A stretch of DNA of 64,000 nt, from NCBI GenBank assembly GCA_015680685.1, contig MNCI01004529.1:3317-67316 (forward strand), written 5' to 3'. The translations under genes and the position numbers were made by a program. The notes below the pieces were generated by a model that did no database searches, was not told the origin of the DNA, and was given only the letters and a program-made list of their open reading frames with translations. This stretch comes from Gnetum montanum. Lineage: Eukaryota; Streptophyta; Gnetopsida; Gnetales; Gnetaceae. Shown in pieces: positions 62,575-64,000 of the stretch. Each line of letters starts with the position of its first letter. Position 1 is the first letter of the stretch.

Positions 62575-64000
62575 CCTTGGACATAGATCACAAGGGTTTC
62601 TCTATAATATAGCCCTACTATAGTGATTGAAATATTAGAGTCCATCTATAATATAGTAGGGCTATTCCTTTGGAAGCAGCCATGGCCTTGACAGTGGTGC
62701 AATAAAGAGTAGTACCTACCTAAGGCCACATCCAAGTGATTTCCTTGTTTCCATCTCTAGATTTTCCTTTGTAAGTTGGACACTCTAGAACACACTTGGT
62801 ATTTATCATTAAAAAGTTCCAACATGGTACTCCATTGGTAAATGGATTCCAATTTTAAGAACTAATACCAACTTTCTACTTCTTTGGGAAATATTCTAAG
62901 GAATAATATCACATTCTACCTTTCATTCTCTATGTTCTTCAAGGCATAGGCATCATGAAAGGCTTGAAGATGATTTTGAGGATGTGCATTATCCCCCTTA
63001 AAATCTATGGATATTATTCATATCCAACCTTTTAATTCTGCTATCTTTCTTATGCCTTATAGAAATTTATACTACCTCTGAAATATTTAGCCAGCAAAGG
63101 CTCATCATAGTCATGTGGTTCGCAGTAGGCCCTTTCATTACCATGATTCCTATGATGTGTTTTGGTATGCCTTAGCTCCTAATGATGCTCATCTTCCCCT
63201 TCTAGTTTTGGTGCTTTCAATCTTGATCATCCTGATGGGATCTTTGTTCATCTCCATCCTAATCTTAGCTATTTTTTCTCTTGTCTCAACCTTAACTCCT
63301 CTTATTAGAATTTGGGAATGAAGAGGATGTTTAGGATGAAGAAGAATAAGAACTAGAAGAACAATTCCTACTAGTCCTTCTTCTTCAATCCCTACCCTGA
63401 TCCATTTGCTTTTCTTTGTCCTTTTGCTTATTGTTCTCCTTGCTCTTAGATGAATGGCTAGGATTTTTGTCCCTCAAGCCTCTTGGTTTTGAGAACTTGT
63501 CTTTCCATCACCAAGTTTGTTCAAAGTTGACTGTAACCATTAGTGAAAGGTCTTCTCATCGAAGAAAAGAGGAGAATTTGTGTATTGGAATTGTCCAAAA
63601 AATAAATCCTTTCCCTCTTTGTGTTGTTGCAAGAATAACTAGGTCAGGATTCTCTTGCCCTTAGAAGCCTCACAACATGCTTCCATATGCCAATCTTTCT
63701 TCTGTTAGGCATCTGTAGGGTGATCGTTCCTATAAGTATAGTCTTGGACCTCATATTTTGAATTGAGTGTAGTGATGTCTAGTCTAATGACATTGGTCAT
63801 CAACATGGCAAGAATAGATCAGTCAAGAGGCAACACAATGTTACCTTCCATGTTCCTCCAACACATCAATTCATCTTGATATAGAATAAAAGTTAAATCC
63901 ATATTGTAAGGATCTAAATGGATGTAGACAACTCTTAGTTCTTAGAGCCTCTTTGGTTTCCTTTTTTGTTAATTGGATTCTCTAGTATGTGTGTAGATTT
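62575..64000 (-). pseudogene. B2 gag N-terminal half, cut by element C and window edge
   Basis: The minus strand from about 63020 down reads HPQNHLQAFHDAYALKNIEN, then SWYXFLKLESIYQWSTMLEL, FNDKYQVCSRVSNLQRKI and ALGRYYSLLHHCQGHGCF, co-linear with B1 gag 43960-44310. The upstream part (63330-63700) is a Lys/Glu/Ser-rich linker (KSKENNKQKDKEKQMDQGRD, then a poly-Ser run), as in B1. The beginning of gag and the 5' LTR lie beyond 64000. A local inverted repeat (62609-62665) disrupts the frame near the C junction. Confidence 0.75.
62609..62665. repeat. 14-bp perfect inverted repeat in B2 gag
   Basis: ATAGCCCTACTATA (62609-62622) and its reverse complement (62652-62665) are separated by 29 bases, and both arms adjoin the direct repeat TCTATAATATAG. 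Related gags (A1, A2, B1) have no such structure; here an extra stretch separates counterparts of the LIDG and ETR segments. Confidence 0.7.

Larger units (their letters stand above)
15193..64000 (-). mobile_element. Element B2: pol-bearing Athila-like Ty3/gypsy element, host of A1 and C
   Basis: The pieces in minus-strand order are: gag N-terminal half (64000-62575), [C inserted], gag C-terminal half (35324-34301), protease, RT/RNase H, integrase (down to 30420), spacer (30419-28772), [A1 inserted], spacer end (19500-19096), ORF2 (19095 to about 16200), hairpin/PPT and 3' LTR (16031-15193). Its 5' LTR lies beyond the window. Across C, the gag reading continues when 62575 is joined to 35324 by comparison with A1, A2 and B1 gag, so C is an insertion. 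B2 is itself inserted in Copia element D; the left flank is aatga. Confidence 0.85.

Overview
The window looks like repeat-filled, intergenic DNA from a seed plant with a large genome. It is AT-rich, and every recognisable coding remnant belongs to a plant LTR retrotransposon or a hAT-like DNA transposon. I found no convincing host gene, rRNA, tRNA or CRISPR array. Nearly all reading frames are broken by stops and frameshifts, and many differences between copies are C/T or G/A transitions, as expected for old, methylated insertions. The species cannot be named from the sequence. Element names used here (A1, A2, A-solo, B1, B2, B3, C, D, E) are mine.

Layout. Left part: B3, a minus-strand Athila-like Ty3/gypsy element, has its 5' LTR at 8025-8934 and lies in a hAT-like transposase remnant (8935-9600). 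Its leader/gag is split by E, a SIRE/Maximus-like Copia element (875-7768, minus), whose 5' LTR in turn carries a solo LTR, A-solo (6812-7662). 9600-12100 is unassigned AT-rich DNA with short tandem repeats. D, a second Copia element (about 12100-15192, minus), is cut by B2, a long minus-strand Athila-like element running from 15193 past the window end. B2 contains two insertions: A1 (19501-28771, plus) and C, a Tat-like element (35325-62574, plus). C contains B1 (41996-57207, plus, TSD CATAT), and B1 contains A2 (50995 to about 56535). The deepest path is D > B2 > C > B1 > A2.

Biology. A and B are related groups. They share ends (TGATGA...TCATCA), a tRNA-Asp-type primer site, a gag with an unusual zinc knuckle, a long spacer, and an extra ORF (ORF2) before the 3' LTR. 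B1 and B2 also carry protease, RT, RNase H and integrase. A1 and A2 have no pol at all, so they look like non-autonomous partners that keep gag and ORF2. ORF2 resembles the 'putative plant transposon protein' domain followed by a long coiled coil.

The most interesting signal is regulatory. Each LTR carries a phased array of short palindromic boxes about 14 bp apart (often 14-14-14-20-14), ending 18 bp before the TATA box in every plus-strand copy examined. Plus-strand LTRs use a GATATC-type core; minus-strand B2/B3 LTRs use a CATYGATG-type core with similar phasing. A second array with TATA-like sequence lies inside A1, about 0.55 kb upstream of ORF2, and a matching-core version lies at the equivalent place in B2. 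ORF2 in A1 and A2 is preceded by a UACUAAY branch-point-like motif and a CAG exactly abutting the ATG. Together these suggest that ORF2 has its own promoter and/or a spliced mRNA.

Assembly caution: three isolated Ns (5863, 25801, 46086) sit between near-identical 46-96 bp blocks, which looks like unmerged contig overlap. A fourth (56308) lies at an abrupt junction. Longer gaps are at 10906-10916, 37484-37517 and 61281-61309.
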